A DNA stretch of 9,114 nt from Comamonas sp. lk. Its GTDB lineage: Bacteria; Pseudomonadota; Gammaproteobacteria; Burkholderiales; Burkholderiaceae_C. Below are positions 1 to 6,799 of the stretch, in pieces. The stretch lies in NCBI GenBank assembly GCA_945898105.1, contig CAMDHL010000069.1:1-9114 (forward strand). The letters run 5' to 3'. The notes under the pieces were generated by a model. That model saw only the letters and a program-made list of their open reading frames with translations, ran no database searches and was not told the origin of the DNA. Both the position numbers and the translations under genes were made by a program. The first letter of the stretch is position 1. Each line of letters starts with the position of its first letter.

Positions 1-1490
1 CCACCGCCATTGCGCGAAGCAAAGCCGGGGCGAGGTGCTTCGGGAATGCGTTGCTTGGGCTCTAGGCCAGCCACCACTTCAGCCTTGATGGGTTGGCGGG
101 TATAGGCCTCGATGTCAAAAATCTTGCGGCGATCACGCAGTTCGGCAAACGTGATGGCTAGGCCGTCGCGCCCTGCCCGGCCGGTGCGGCCAATGCGGTG
201 GGTGTAGTCCTCGGCCTTCATGGGCAGGCCAAAGTTGAAAACGTGGGTAATAGTCGGCACGTCAATGCCGCGCGCCGCCACATCGGTAGCCACCAAAATT
301 TGTACTTGGCCCTGACGCAGCGCCATGAGGCGGCGGTTGCGCAGGCCTTGGCTCAGCGCGCCGTGCAAGGCCACGGCGTCAAAGCCATCTTGCTGCAAGT
401 CATTGGCTAAGCCATCGCACTCGATCTGCGTACTTGCAAACACAATCGCTTGGTTGATGCCAGTGTCGCGAAGCCAGTGGTCCAACAGCTTGCGTTTGTG
501 TTGGGCGTTATCGGCCCAGTACAAAACCTGCTTGATGTTGACGTGTTTTTCCTGCGGATTGTCGATGCTCACGCGTTGGGGTTCGCGCATCACGCGAGCG
601 GCCAACTGCTGGATGCGCGGCGCAAAAGTGGCGCTGAACATCATGGTTTGCTTGCGGTCTATGGTGAGCTGGTTGATCTCGGCCAGATCGTCTGAAAAGC
701 CCAGGTCCAACATACGATCAGCTTCATCCACGACAAGAAATTGCACCTGGTCCAGCTTGATCTGCATGGAGCGCTGCAGGTCTAGCAAGCGGCCGGGAGT
801 GGCCACAACAAGGTTGGCGTTTTGCAGCTTCGCAATTTGCAACTGGTAAGGCATTCCGCCGACGATGTTGGCCACGCGAAGGCCGCGGCAATGTTGCACC
901 AAGTCGATAGCGTCGTGCGCCACTTGCTGAGCCAGTTCGCGGGTTGGGCAGACAATCAGCGCGCCGGGCGTGGGCGCTTTGAAATTGCGCGCATTGGTTG
1001 GGTCTTTGCGCTTGGGTCGCTTCGGGGGGGCTTCGCCTTTAGCAGCGGCTTGCGCCACAGCTTCTTCGTAGGCTTGACGCTCGTCGGCTTCAGCCTGTGC
1101 CATTTGCTTCAGCAAGGTATGCAATACCGGCAGCAAAAACGCGGCGGTCTTGCCGCTGCCAGTTTGGCTGGATACCATCAGGTCGATGTATTTTTTAGCG
1201 CCCTTGTCTGCACCTTCAGTGGGTAAAGCCAGGGGAATCACTTTGGTTTGCACCGGTGTGGGCTGGGTGTAACCCAGGTCAATACAGGCTTTTATCAACT
1301 CAGGCGCAAGGTCCAGAGTCAAAAAGCCGTTGGGCTCGGCAGCAATGTTCTGCGTTTCGTCCGAAGCCACAATGGTCTCTTCAGCCAGCGAATGCACGGC
1401 GCTGTGGTCCGGCTGGAAAGCCTCGCCATCTTGGGTGGAAAAGGTGTTCTCAGGCGCGAATTCGCCCGAAGCGATCAAAGAATCAGTCAT
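1..1490 (-). CDS. DEAD-box ATP-dependent RNA helicase (RhlE-like), C-terminus cut by window edge
   Basis: ATP-dependent RNA helicase that remodels RNA duplexes or RNA-protein complexes in the cytoplasm, probably in ribosome assembly or RNA decay. Reading leftward from the ATG at 1490, 496 codons are visible and no stop is reached. Visible motifs in order: Q motif GYTQPTPVQ (73-81), Walker A SQTGSGKT (108-115), Ia PTRELAQQ (182-189), TPGR (231-234), DEAD (255-258), SAT (286-288), motif V VATDVAARGID (400-410) and motif VI HRIGRTGR (431-438). Both RecA-like domains are therefore complete, and the missing part is the C-terminal tail that sets substrate specificity. Oddities are an acidic N-terminal extension of about 55 residues, about 10 extra residues before Walker A (91-102), and an Ala/Glu then Lys/Arg-Pro rich insertion at about 131-175. 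The motifs make the family certain; the subfamily (RhlE versus others) is not settled. Confidence 0.95.
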   Translation of the reverse strand, partial: MTDSLIASGEFAPENTFSTQDGEAFQPDHSAVHSLAEETIVASDETQNIAAEPNGFLTLDLAPELIKACIDLGYTQPTPVQTKVIPLALPTEGADKGAKKYIDLMVSSQTGSGKTAAFLLPVLHTLLKQMAQAEADERQAYEEAVAQAAAKGEAPPKRPKRKDPTNARNFKAPTPGALIVCPTRELAQQVAHDAIDLVQHCRGLRVANIVGGMPYQLQIAKLQNANLVVATPGRLLDLQRSMQIKLDQVQFLVVDEADRMLDLGFSDDLAEINQLTIDRKQTMMFSATFAPRIQQLAARVMREPQRVSIDNPQEKHVNIKQVLYWADNAQHKRKLLDHWLRDTGINQAIVFASTQIECDGLANDLQQDGFDAVALHGALSQGLRNRRLMALRQGQVQILVATDVAARGIDVPTITHVFNFGLPMKAEDYTHRIGRTGRAGRDGLAITFAELRDRRKIFDIEAYTRQPIKAEVVAGLEPKQRIPEAPRPGFASRNGG

Positions 1491-1798
1491 AGTTTCACTC
1501 ACACAGCAACGCCACCCGAAAGGTGGGCGTTCCGTCAATGGTTAAAAAACATCAACCATCAAACGGAGGCTGCGCCAGGTGCGTCTGCTACGCTGCCGGT
1601 GCGGCTGGGCCCTCTTAACTTGGACCCGGTGAATGTTGGGAGATGTGCAAATTTCGCTTGCTCCGGCCTATTTGCCGTACCGCCGATTAGCGAAGCCCTC
1701 GATTATTGCACGGATTCGGGTTTGTACCGATACGCGGACTGCGCTTACCGCGCAATCGGGCCCCTATACCCTTGTACGCCCTGCGCGTACCAATGGCA
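1491..1798. other. 308-base non-coding gap between helicase and orn, with several inverted repeats
   Basis: No convincing protein gene or tRNA is visible here. Besides the helicase leader hairpin at 1509-1530, three further inverted repeats occur. TTCGCT at 1653-1658 pairs with AGCGAA at 1689-1694. A two-part stem has CCGAT 1727-1731 with ATCGG 1755-1759 and, inside it, CGCGG 1733-1737 with CCGCG 1748-1752. GTACGC at 1774-1779 pairs with GCGTAC at 1785-1790, only 8 bases past the orn stop on the minus strand. None is followed by a T-tract on either strand. The gap must contain the helicase promoter unless the gene is read through from orn, but I see no strong -35/-10 pair. Some of these short repeats are expected by chance. 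Confidence 0.5.
1509..1530 (-). promoter_or_regulatory. Hairpin in the helicase mRNA leader
   Basis: An inverted repeat pairs 1509-1516 with 1522-1530: 8 base pairs with a single bulged G at 1525 and a loop of about 5 bases. Read on the minus strand it ends 18 bases before the helicase ATG and is followed by GTGTGAGTGAAACT, so it lies just upstream of the weak ribosome-binding region. No T-tract follows, which argues against a terminator. It could be a leader structure affecting translation or mRNA stability; that role is inferred. Confidence 0.4.
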
Positions 1799-2365
1799 CT
1801 ACACCTTCAAAAAATGGGTGCGGTAGTGTTCCAATTCGTCGATGGATTCATGTACGTCGGCGAGCGCGGTGTGCTTTTGCTGCTTCTTAAATCCGGCATA
1901 CACCTCCGGCCGCCAGCGCAGGCTCAGTTCTTTCAAGGTGCTGACATCCAGATTACGGTAGTGGAAAAAGGCCTCTAGGCGCGGCATGTAGGCGACCAGA
2001 AAACGACGGTCCTGCCCGATGGTGTTACCGCACATCGGCGAGGCGCCAGCGGGAACGTACTGCGCCAAAAATGCGAGCAAAGCCTCTTCAGCCTGCGCCT
2101 CGTTGAATGTCGAGGCGCGCACTTTGTCGATCAAGCCGCTTTTGCCATGCGTGCCTTTGTTCCAGGCGTCCATGGCGTCAAGTTGCGCATCGGACTGGTG
2201 AACAACAAACACCGGGCCTTCGGTGCGCGACTCCAGCATCGGGCCGGTGACGACCACGGCGATTTCGATAATCCGGTCCTGAGCGGGGTGCAGGCCGGTC
2301 ATTTCGCAGTCCAGCCAGACCAGGTTTTTGTCAGATTTGGGAAGGGGGTTTGAAGTGTCGTGCAT
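1799..2365 (-). CDS. orn: Oligoribonuclease (3'-5' exoribonuclease, DEDDh family)
   Basis: Degrades very short oligoribonucleotides, including the pGpG left by c-di-GMP breakdown, to mononucleotides in the cytoplasm; it is the last step of RNA decay. The 188-residue length is close to the family norm of about 180. All catalytic residues are visible: D19 and E21 in WLDCEMTG, D119 in [10 protein letters not shown]165 and D170 in [10 protein letters not shown]. They are shifted by 7 residues from the E. coli numbering, which fits a slightly longer N-terminus here. The start is an ATG at 2365; no strong Shine-Dalgarno sequence precedes it. The gene is divergent from the M48 protease gene with 37 bases between the start codons, so the two promoters must overlap each other or the coding ends. 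No T-tract terminator follows the TAG stop. Confidence 0.98.
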   Translation of the reverse strand: MHDTSNPLPKSDKNLVWLDCEMTGLHPAQDRIIEIAVVVTGPMLESRTEGPVFVVHQSDAQLDAMDAWNKGTHGKSGLIDKVRASTFNEAQAEEALLAFLAQYVPAGASPMCGNTIGQDRRFLVAYMPRLEAFFHYRNLDVSTLKELSLRWRPEVYAGFKKQQKHTALADVHESIDELEHYRTHFLKV

Positions 2366-2402
2366 GCGCTAGATTGTCGCCTATGGCCTAAACTGCGGCC
2401 CC
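2366..2402. other. Divergent intergenic region between orn and the M48 protease gene
   Basis: Only 37 bases separate two outward-facing start codons. I see no strong consensus promoter or ribosome-binding site on either strand. Transcription start signals for one or both genes probably reach into the opposite coding region, or one or both messages have very short leaders. Confidence 0.4.
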
Positions 2403-3680
2403 ATGCAAGACACCGCGCTCAATCCTTCCGACACGCTTACCCTGATTTTTGCGCTGGCGCTGACAGGCAGCCTGTTACTGAAATTGTGGTTGGCTACGCG
2501 CCAGATCCGCCATGTAGCTACGCACCGCGACACCGTACCGCAAGCCTTCGCTTCCACGATCGCCCTGCAAGCGCACCAGCGCGCGGCCGATTACACCGTG
2601 GCCAAAACACGCTTTGGCCTTATCGAATTGGCCTGGGGCGCAGCCCTCACTTTGGCCTGGACCCTACTGGGTGGCTTATCGACACTAAACGGCATGTTGC
2701 TGGACGGCATGGGCGCGGGCTTGTGGCAGCAACTGGCCCTGGTGGGCGCCTTTACCGCCATCAACACACTTCTGGAGTTGCCTTTTTCGTTGTACGCCAC
2801 ATTTGTGATCGAAGAGCGCTTTGGCTTTAATAAAACCAGTGTCAAGCTGTGGGTGCAAGACCTGGTTAAGTCCCTGCTTTTAGGTGTGCTAATTGGTGGA
2901 CCCTTGCTGGCCCTAGTACTCTGGCTAATGGCTGCGGCGGGCTCCCTCTGGTGGGCCTGGACCTGGGGCGTTTGGATGGGCTTTAACCTGCTGGCCATGC
3001 TGATTTATCCGACCTGGATTGCGCCCTTGTTCAACAAATTCCAAGTATTGGACGATGCAACATTGACAGAGCGCGTGCGCGCCTTGATGCAGCGCTGCGG
3101 CTTTCAGGCGCAAGGTTTCTATGTCATGGACGGCAGCAAGCGCAGCGCCCATGCCAATGCCTATTTCACCGGCTTTGGGGCGTCAAAGCGCGTGGTGTTT
3201 TACGACACCTTGCTCGCCCGCCTAACGCCCGAGGAAGTTGATGCGGTTTTGGCGCATGAATTAGGACACTTCAAGCACAAACATATTCTCAAACGCATCG
3301 TGTCGATTTTCGGAGTCAGTCTGGTCGGGTTTGCATTGCTAGGCTGGGCCAGCGCGCAAGTATGGTTCTACACCGGCCTGGGGGTGATGCCCAACTTAGC
3401 AGGCGCTAACGACGCCCTGGCCTTGCTGCTTTTTATGCTGGCCTTACCCTCGTTTACTGGTTTTCTTGGCCCCATGTTTGCCCAGATTTCACGCAAACAC
3501 GAGTTTGAAGCCGATGCCTATGCAATGTCGCAAACGCGCGGCGCTGATCTCGCCTCCGCCTTACTGAAGTTATACGAAGACAATGCCTCCACACTCACGC
3601 CGGATCCCCTGTATGTGAAGTTTTATTACTCGCACCCGCCGGCATCTGAACGCCTGGGCCGCATGCTGGCTACTACTTGA
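2403..3680 (+). CDS. Ste24-type M48 family membrane zinc metallopeptidase
   Basis: Integral inner-membrane zinc endopeptidase of family M48, subtype resembling the eukaryotic CaaX protease Ste24. At 425 residues it matches that subtype and exceeds HtpX (about 290). The N-terminal half has hydrophobic segments near 13-33, 75-95, 108-130, 155-180 and 185-205. The zinc site follows: HELGH at 285-289 (ligands H285 and H289, catalytic E286), with E367 in HEFEADAYA as the likely third ligand. Two more hydrophobic segments lie near 303-325 and 340-360, and the conserved SHPPASERL is at 410-418. It is the first gene of a plus-strand cluster; the next gene begins 12 bases after its TGA. Bacteria lack protein prenylation, so the natural substrate is unknown; membrane protein quality control is a reasonable inference. 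The ATG at 2403 has no obvious ribosome-binding site. Confidence 0.93.
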   Translation: MQDTALNPSDTLTLIFALALTGSLLLKLWLATRQIRHVATHRDTVPQAFASTIALQAHQRAADYTVAKTRFGLIELAWGAALTLAWTLLGGLSTLNGMLLDGMGAGLWQQLALVGAFTAINTLLELPFSLYATFVIEERFGFNKTSVKLWVQDLVKSLLLGVLIGGPLLALVLWLMAAAGSLWWAWTWGVWMGFNLLAMLIYPTWIAPLFNKFQVLDDATLTERVRALMQRCGFQAQGFYVMDGSKRSAHANAYFTGFGASKRVVFYDTLLARLTPEEVDAVLAHELGHFKHKHILKRIVSIFGVSLVGFALLGWASAQVWFYTGLGVMPNLAGANDALALLLFMLALPSFTGFLGPMFAQISRKHEFEADAYAMSQTRGADLASALLKLYEDNASTLTPDPLYVKFYYSHPPASERLGRMLATT

Positions 3681-3692
3681 GCTAGCACTTGA

Positions 3693-4049
3693 ATGAACGC
3701 AGTAGCACCTACACCTCATCCCGGCAAAGGACAAGCCCTTAGCGGCCCGCAAGTCGTCGCGCGACTGGCCGGCTTGGACGGGTGGAAACTGTGGGGTGAC
3801 GGCGACACGCTGGCGATCGAAAAAACCTTCCGGTTCGGCAGCTACCTGCAAACATTAGCTTTTGCAAATGCCGTGGCCTATATGGCTGGCCAGCAGGATC
3901 ACCACCCGGATATGTTGCTCGCCTACCGAAGCTGCAGCGTGCGCTGGCGCTCACACGATGTGGCAGGTATTTCACACCGCGATTTCCGCTGCGCCGCACT
4001 AGTCGATGCCTTGACAACCCCCGATAAGGAGGGAAACGCGCTTGGCTGA
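3693..4049 (+). CDS. phhB: Pterin-4a-carbinolamine dehydratase (PhhB/DCoH family)
   Basis: Dehydrates 4a-hydroxytetrahydrobiopterin to quinonoid dihydropterin, which recycles the cofactor after aromatic amino acid hydroxylation. The 118-residue length suits the family, whose core is about 100 residues, with a short N-terminal extension. The signature is visible as QQDHHPDM (67-74), with H70 and H71 as the paired active-site histidines, H88 in WRSHDVAG as the third, and D97. No phenylalanine hydroxylase gene is in the window, so either it lies elsewhere or this protein has another pterin-related role. The gene starts 12 bases after the M48 stop without a clear Shine-Dalgarno sequence, and its last 8 bases overlap the start of rsgA. 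Both points indicate one transcript with translational coupling. The family call is solid; the physiological partner is inferred. Confidence 0.92.
   Translation: MNAVAPTPHPGKGQALSGPQVVARLAGLDGWKLWGDGDTLAIEKTFRFGSYLQTLAFANAVAYMAGQQDHHPDMLLAYRSCSVRWRSHDVAGISHRDFRCAALVDALTTPDKEGNALG
4026..4033 (+). promoter_or_regulatory. Strong Shine-Dalgarno sequence for rsgA, deciding its TTG start
   Basis: AAGGAGGG lies inside the end of phhB, and 8 bases (4034-4041) separate it from the TTG at 4042. This near-perfect complement to the 16S rRNA tail is the best ribosome-binding site in the window and fixes the rsgA start at the rare codon TTG. Confidence 0.85.
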
Positions 4050-4980
4050 GCCAGCCGGTGTGCAAGAAGGCCTGGTGATCGCCGGTCATGGCCGGCATGT
4101 GTGGGTGGAAACCCCATCGGGCCGTAAAGTTATCTGCCATGCGCGCGGCAAAAAAAGCCAGACAGTAGTCGGCGACCGGGTGCTCTGGCTGGCCACGCAA
4201 GACGAAGGCACGATAGAAAAGGTCTTGCCTCGGCGTAATTTGATGTACCGCCAGGACGAAATCCGTACCAAGTCCTTTGCCGCCAATATCGACCAGGTAG
4301 TCATCGTCCTTGCCGCCGAGCCGGAGTTCTCCGACGGCCAGTTATCGCGCGCCTTAATTGCTGCCGCCGCACAACAATTAGATGTACTGATCGTGCTGAA
4401 TAAACGCGATCTAGGTAGTTTGTTCGCTAATTCCTGGGAGCGGCTGGCACCCTACCGCGCCATGCAATACGCAGTATTGGCGACCGCTTTCAAGCCTTCA
4501 AGCGATACGCCCATTGCACAATCGGCCGATGACGACACCGAGCGATTGCGCGCATTATTGACAGGTAAGACCAGCCTGGTGCTGGGTCCATCGGGCGCGG
4601 GCAAGAGTTCGCTAATCAACCGCTGGGTGCCCCAAGCCAATGTGCTGACACAGGAAATTTCTATCGCCTTGCAGGCAGGTAAGCACACCACCACCAGTAC
4701 CACCTGGTACTGGCTGGACGCGGAAAAAAATTCGGCCTTGATCGATTCGCCCGGTTTTCAGGAGTTTGGCCTGCACCACATCGCGCCCATGGATCTGGGG
4801 AAACTGATGCCCGATATACAAGCCCAAGCCGGTGATTGCAAGTTCTACAACTGCACGCATTTGCACGAACCGGGCTGTGGCGTGCGCAGCGCCTGCGCCG
4901 CCGAGCCCAGCCCCATCAGCCCGGTGCGCTACAAGATTTACAAAGACTTGTTTGAAGAGCTTTCGCAAAAGCGCTATTAA
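4042..4980 (+). CDS. rsgA: Small ribosomal subunit biogenesis GTPase RsgA
   Basis: Circularly permuted GTPase that binds late 30S particles and checks the decoding centre before subunit joining. The 312-residue protein has an N-terminal OB fold (about 8-62). The GTPase motifs come in the permuted order typical of the family: G4 NKRD (120-123), G1 GPSGAGKS (182-189), the G2 threonines in KHTTTST (214-220), and G3 DSPG (235-238). The C-terminal zinc motif is complete with C266, C271, H273 and C279. Translation begins at TTG because of the strong Shine-Dalgarno sequence 8 bases upstream; no ATG lies nearby. The start overlaps the phhB stop by 8 bases, so translation is probably coupled. It is the last gene of the plus-strand cluster and converges on the CobD-like gene. 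Confidence 0.97.
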   Translation: MAEPAGVQEGLVIAGHGRHVWVETPSGRKVICHARGKKSQTVVGDRVLWLATQDEGTIEKVLPRRNLMYRQDEIRTKSFAANIDQVVIVLAAEPEFSDGQLSRALIAAAAQQLDVLIVLNKRDLGSLFANSWERLAPYRAMQYAVLATAFKPSSDTPIAQSADDDTERLRALLTGKTSLVLGPSGAGKSSLINRWVPQANVLTQEISIALQAGKHTTTSTTWYWLDAEKNSALIDSPGFQEFGLHHIAPMDLGKLMPDIQAQAGDCKFYNCTHLHEPGCGVRSACAAEPSPISPVRYKIYKDLFEELSQKRY

Positions 4981-5127
4981 GGCGGCAGCTTATGCCGGGA
5001 GCAGCACCTAGGATTAGGCTGGAATGCTCTCATTTCGTCATTTCGTGATTGTGAGCGTGGACACGCAATCCAGTCTGGCAGGACGTAAATTTGAGGACCT
5101 TCGCCAGCGCCCCCGCAGGCAGGCGAT
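4981..5127. other. Convergent gap between rsgA and the AmpE/CobD-like gene
   Basis: This is the region where two oppositely directed transcripts meet, yet it has no canonical intrinsic terminator. Right after rsgA a small perfect hairpin (CGGCA 4983-4987 with TGCCG 4993-4997) has no T-tract. TCGCC 5101-5105 can pair with GGCGA 5122-5126, followed by only a few T. An 8-base unit CATTTCGT is repeated in tandem at 5031-5038 and 5039-5046. Termination may be Rho-dependent or caused by convergent transcription. Confidence 0.45.
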
Positions 5128-6048
5128 TTAACCCAGCAAGCGCGCCAGGGACAGCAAGACCAGCACCACCATCCACATCACCACGGTGCGCCAGACCAGG
5201 CCGACGATGGCGCGCAAATGGCCCAGGCGAGGCGCAGGGGCGGCGTTCTGTAAGTCCACTTCGGTCAGGCCAATATGCACTGCACCGGCGGTGGCTGCCA
5301 GCACGATGCCATCGTTATCACCGGGCATCGCAGCTTCATATTTACGCCAACGGTCAATCGCATCCTCAAAGCTGCCCACAAAAGCAAAACCCATGGCTGT
5401 CAGGCGCGCGGGAATCCAATCGACCCGGTGCCACCAGACCGCCACATAGTCGCGCAGTGCGGGACTGAGCAACAAAGCATGCGGGCTCGCCGGTCGTTTA
5501 GCTAAAGCAGAAAAATACTCAGCCATGCGATACATCACCGCCCCGGCGGGTCCCAGCCCCAAACCGGACAATAGCGAGTACCAGGCAAACACCCCAAAAA
5601 CACAGCGGTGCGCATTAAGTACCGAGTGTGCGATGACCTGACGGACGATTTCGCTGCGAGGTAGGTCCGATGCATCGATCTGCATCCATTGCGCCAACAA
5701 ACCGCGCGCAGCATCTTCGTCCCCAGCGTCGAGCGCATCGCGGATATCGGTGAAATGGTGACTGAACTGCCTAAATCCCAAGGTCAAGTACAGAATGGCG
5801 ACATTCCAAATCACGGCCGCAATCCAGCCAAGCCAAATTAGCAAGGCCCAATGCACCAATGCGGTAAGAACAGCCGGGACTAGGATCACTACGACCCAGG
5901 TTAAACGGGCGTGCGATGTCTGGCCGGTGTCCAACTGGCGGACCGTCCAGGACAAGGCATTGCGCACTTGGGTATGCAAAAAATTTTCGTCTTTGAGCGG
6001 GCGCGCCTGCTCAATCAACAAAGCAAAGAGGATCGAGAAAAAGCTCAT
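5128..6048 (-). CDS. AmpE/CobD(CbiB)-superfamily membrane protein, function uncertain
   Basis: A 306-residue integral membrane protein resembling the CobD/CbiB (adenosylcobinamide-phosphate synthase) and AmpE superfamily. Hydrophobic segments lie near 50-92 (probably two spans), 148-166 and 278-303. Shared landmarks are GPAGAVMYR (166-174) and DWIPARLTAMGFAFVG (210-225). The N-terminal Gly-Asp-Pro...His-Pro-Val signature I expect of true CbiB enzymes is absent. The acidic residues expected in the CbiB motif before the GPxGAxxYR block are replaced by IAHSVLNAHRCVFGVFAW (139-156), which looks more like AmpE. A cobalamin-biosynthesis role is therefore doubtful, and I give no gene symbol. It lies 39 bases downstream of the Nudix gene on the same strand and is probably cotranscribed with it. 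No strong Shine-Dalgarno sequence precedes its ATG. Confidence 0.8.
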   Translation of the reverse strand: MSFFSILFALLIEQARPLKDENFLHTQVRNALSWTVRQLDTGQTSHARLTWVVVILVPAVLTALVHWALLIWLGWIAAVIWNVAILYLTLGFRQFSHHFTDIRDALDAGDEDAARGLLAQWMQIDASDLPRSEIVRQVIAHSVLNAHRCVFGVFAWYSLLSGLGLGPAGAVMYRMAEYFSALAKRPASPHALLLSPALRDYVAVWWHRVDWIPARLTAMGFAFVGSFEDAIDRWRKYEAAMPGDNDGIVLAATAGAVHIGLTEVDLQNAAPAPRLGHLRAIVGLVWRTVVMWMVVLVLLSLARLLG

Positions 6049-6087
6049 GTCACCGCATCATACCGACGGGCCAAGCCAAAACCACCC

Positions 6088-6765
6088 CTAAGCCGGCAGT
6101 AAAAACCGGTATAAATTGCGCAACATCCCAGCCGTTGCGCCCCAGATGTAGCGCTCCTGCAAGCCGTCCTGGTAAGGCATGGAGATCCAATGGCGGGGAC
6201 CTACCGGCGTTTGCAAGGTGTGGCGCCGGTGGTGGGCCGGGTTCATTAAATAGTCAAGCGGCACTTCAAACACGGCATCGACTTCACCAGCATTGGGCTG
6301 CAATGCAAAGCCGGGTTCCAGCAACGCGACTACGGGCGTCACTACAAAACCACTACCCGTGGTGTAGTGCGGCAGACTGCCCAGAACACTGACATGGCGG
6401 GGGTGCAAGCCGACCTCCTCCTGCGCTTCGCGCAAAGCGGTGGCGACGGCATCTTCATCTTGCTCGTCCGATTTACCGCCCGGAAAAGCAACTTGCCCAG
6501 CGTGGCTGCTCAGGTCAGCAGTGCGCTGCGTAAGTAAAACCGTGGGGCGGGCATGCATGACCAAACCTACCAACACAGAGGCAGCAGTTGGCGGCCGGTC
6601 AATAAAGCGCGGTTCCACCCGAATTTCGGGCTCCCAAACCGGTGGGGCGCTGAAGCGCCGGGCAAGGGCATGGGTCGCAAAGTGTGCATCCGGCACCGCA
6701 GGCAAATGCCCGTCGAGCATCTGAAACGGCACCTGTCGCGGATCAAACGGCGGTATTTTGCTCAT
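6088..6765 (-). CDS. CoA pyrophosphatase-type Nudix hydrolase (NudL-like)
   Basis: Predicted Nudix hydrolase cleaving coenzyme A or its derivatives into 3',5'-ADP and 4'-phosphopantetheine, with a divalent metal. The 225-residue protein has the subfamily signature preceding the Nudix box, LLTQRTADLSSHAGQVAFPGG (77-97; the QVAFPGG part is the most diagnostic), followed by the Nudix helix LREAQEEVGL (111-120) with metal-binding E113, E116 and E117. The first part of the box differs from the generic consensus by one residue of spacing, as in other members of this subfamily. The ATG at 6765 lies 34 bases beyond the rplS terminator T-tract, so expression comes either from a promoter overlapping the terminator or from readthrough. 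It probably forms a two-gene unit with the downstream AmpE/CobD-like gene. Substrate is inferred from the subfamily. Confidence 0.9.
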   Translation of the reverse strand: MSKIPPFDPRQVPFQMLDGHLPAVPDAHFATHALARRFSAPPVWEPEIRVEPRFIDRPPTAASVLVGLVMHARPTVLLTQRTADLSSHAGQVAFPGGKSDEQDEDAVATALREAQEEVGLHPRHVSVLGSLPHYTTGSGFVVTPVVALLEPGFALQPNAGEVDAVFEVPLDYLMNPAHHRRHTLQTPVGPRHWISMPYQDGLQERYIWGATAGMLRNLYRFLLPA

Positions 6766-6799
6766 GCTTTGGATGCCGCAATGCGCTATTTAAGTGCGT

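Noticed and set aside
1600..1798. Possible tRNA in the orn-helicase gap
   Set aside because: I found no T-arm consensus or cloverleaf with a 7-base acceptor stem on either strand.
1248..1826. Open plus-strand frame of 192 codons over the helicase start and the orn-helicase gap
   Set aside because: It is antisense to the helicase N-terminus, lacks domain features and a ribosome-binding site, and ends inside orn on the other strand.
2403..3680. Naming the M48 protease htpX
   Set aside because: The protein is much longer than HtpX and has the multi-span N-terminal half and C-terminal blocks of the Ste24 type.
4981..5127. Intrinsic terminator between rsgA and the CobD-like gene
   Set aside because: Stems are short and none is followed by a proper T-tract on either strand.
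5128..6048. Naming the membrane protein cobD or cbiB
   Set aside because: Key CbiB signature residues are not visible, so the cobalamin role is unsupported.
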